A stretch of DNA of 64,000 nt, from assembly GCF_000092025.1 (NCBI RefSeq), contig NC_003064.2:62001-126000 (forward strand), in the 5' to 3' direction. Source of the stretch: Agrobacterium fabrum str. C58. Its GTDB lineage: Bacteria; Pseudomonadota; Alphaproteobacteria; Rhizobiales; Rhizobiaceae. A program made the position numbers and the translations under genes. Below, piece after piece: positions 63,065 through 64,000 of the stretch. The notes below the pieces were generated by a model. That model saw nothing but the letters and a program-made list of their open reading frames with translations. It was not told the DNA's origin and searched no databases. The stretch's first letter is position 1; every line of letters starts with the position of its first letter.

Positions 63065-64000
63065 TTACGATATTGCCTGGTCATCCATGATCTCTGACAG
63101 AGCTGTGCAAAGTCCCGTGATTTCCTCAGGTGTATGGTCCGAGGTGACACAAACGCGAATGCCGGCCTTCCCCTTCGCAACTGTCGGGAAGAAGATCGCC
63201 GAGCCGTAAATTCCCCGATCGAGCAGCGCCCGGGTCCCATTGACGGCACGCTCTTCGGTGCCAAGGTTCACCGTCCGAATTGGCAAGGGAGCTCCGCTTT
63301 GCTCTGTCACCAACATCGAGTCCAGAAGTGCGATATTGGAACTGAGAGCCAGCTGTCTTCGCAAAAGCTCGTCGCTGCGGTGTATTGTCAACGAACCTGA
63401 AACTGCACCAATTGCCGCAACATTCAATGACGCAGAAAATGCGTGCGCGACAGCAAAACGACGGAATAGTTCTTCCTGACGCGCCGTACCAAGCATCAAC
63501 ATTCCGCCCGAGGCGCCAAAACCCTTTCCGAGCGACGCGGCTATGATAGTTCGCTCGCCGAGTTCGTTTCCGTATTGTGACCGCACAAATCCTTCACCGT
63601 TCTTCCCGCAGATTGATACGCCGTGGGCGTCATCGATGTAGAGAAACAGACCGTATCGATCCTGCAAGTAGCGCAGATCCCTAATGGGCGCATTTCCACC
63701 CATCGAGTAGACGCCGTCGCAAACGTAAGCCACGGCCCTGTTGGACCGGCACAACTCCTCCAATGCATCTAGATCATTATGGGCCAACGTACGGACCTGC
63801 GTTTCCAGAGCGATTGTGCCCTTGTGAAAGGCGAGTGTTGCGTGCGCGTGACGGTCAAAAACCATCATCGGCCTGATGCCGCCGGTGAGGTGTCCGGAGG
63901 CGACGATAGGTAATGCTCCCATGTTCGCCGCCAGCACCGTTGTGTAGGTGATGACCCTCGCCTGGAAGAGATCTGAAAGCGAATTTTCCAAGTCGCGGAG
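63065..64000 (-). CDS. AONS/KBL-family PLP-dependent aminoacyl transferase, 5' end outside window
   Basis: 312 residues are visible and the frame is open to the right edge, so the start lies outside. Fold-type I alpha-oxoamine synthase features are present: YVCDGVYSMGGNAPIRDL, the PLP-binding DDAHGVS, and the Schiff-base Lys in SLGKGFGASGGML. The C-terminus has FFPTVAKGKAGIRVCVTSDHT. Family members condense an amino acid with an acyl-CoA (KAPA synthase, KBL, serine palmitoyltransferase, CqsA-type autoinducer synthase). Which one applies cannot be told here. Confidence 0.82.
   Translation of the reverse strand, partial: LRDLENSLSDLFQARVITYTTVLAANMGALPIVASGHLTGGIRPMMVFDRHAHATLAFHKGTIALETQVRTLAHNDLDALEELCRSNRAVAYVCDGVYSMGGNAPIRDLRYLQDRYGLFLYIDDAHGVSICGKNGEGFVRSQYGNELGERTIIAASLGKGFGASGGMLMLGTARQEELFRRFAVAHAFSASLNVAAIGAVSGSLTIHRSDELLRRQLALSSNIALLDSMLVTEQSGAPLPIRTVNLGTEERAVNGTRALLDRGIYGSAIFFPTVAKGKAGIRVCVTSDHTPEEITGLCTALSEIMDDQAIS

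Overview
The window looks like a piece of a large accessory replicon (megaplasmid or chromid) of a Rhizobiaceae member, most probably Agrobacterium/Rhizobium. The evidence is Ti/pAt-type conjugation genes (traA facing traC-traD-traG, with a recognisable oriT between them), an imuA-imuB-dnaE2 mutagenesis cassette behind a GAAC-N7-GAAC SOS box (the alphaproteobacterial LexA site), a bgsB-bgsA-like beta-glucan synthase pair, many ABC uptake operons with dedicated regulators, and remnants of IS66, IS5, IS1182, IS3, ISL3 and IS21 elements. No rRNA, tRNA, CRISPR array or replication/partition genes were found.

Layout. 1-3.2 kb: the end of an RpiR-type regulator, an IS66 scar, then an OhrR/MarR regulator divergent from two alpha/beta hydrolases. 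3.4-15 kb: a catabolic island. A dipeptide-type ABC importer and a DapA-family aldolase lie on the minus strand. A cytoplasmic Asp-box (sialidase-like) protein, a PdxA2-like dehydrogenase and an iron alcohol dehydrogenase lie on the plus strand, followed by a FadR-type regulator and a DUF1537 four-carbon-acid kinase. The mix predicts breakdown of an unidentified substrate to a four-carbon sugar acid and then to DHAP. 15-16.4 kb: decayed IS5 transposase and LysR relics. 16.4-23.9 kb: a LacI-controlled sugar ABC operon with a GH127 beta-L-arabinofuranosidase-like enzyme; three of its five transporter/enzyme genes carry a single-base deletion. 23.9-25.9 kb: a LysR regulator divergent from a Tat-exported methyl-parathion-hydrolase-like metallo-beta-lactamase-fold enzyme.

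26.5-34.5 kb is a signalling and exopolysaccharide block. It holds a KaiC-like double ATPase translationally coupled to an HWE histidine kinase, a relic imuA that still has its SOS box, a Cache-HAMP membrane sensor with no output domain, and bgsA/bgsB for a c-di-GMP-controlled mixed-linkage beta-glucan. 34.7-37.9 kb is a nest of insertion sequences around one intact ISL3 element. 38.3-45.9 kb is a DNA repair island: a YedK/HMCES-type protein and an ATP-dependent ligase divergent from imuA-imuB-dnaE2.

46-58.8 kb is the plasmid transfer and establishment region: DUF1419 and HU genes (each with an in-frame TAA), an ArdC-like antirestriction metalloprotein, DUF736, a WGR protein, traG-traD-traC, oriT and the TraA relaxase-helicase. 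No mating-pair (trb/virB) genes are present here. 58.9-64 kb is a defence/addiction tail: hipA-hipB with two palindromic operators, a type I restriction (HsdR) relic, an IS3 scar, a nucleotidyltransferase-HEPN fusion, and the truncated start of an aminoacyl transferase of the AONS/KBL family.
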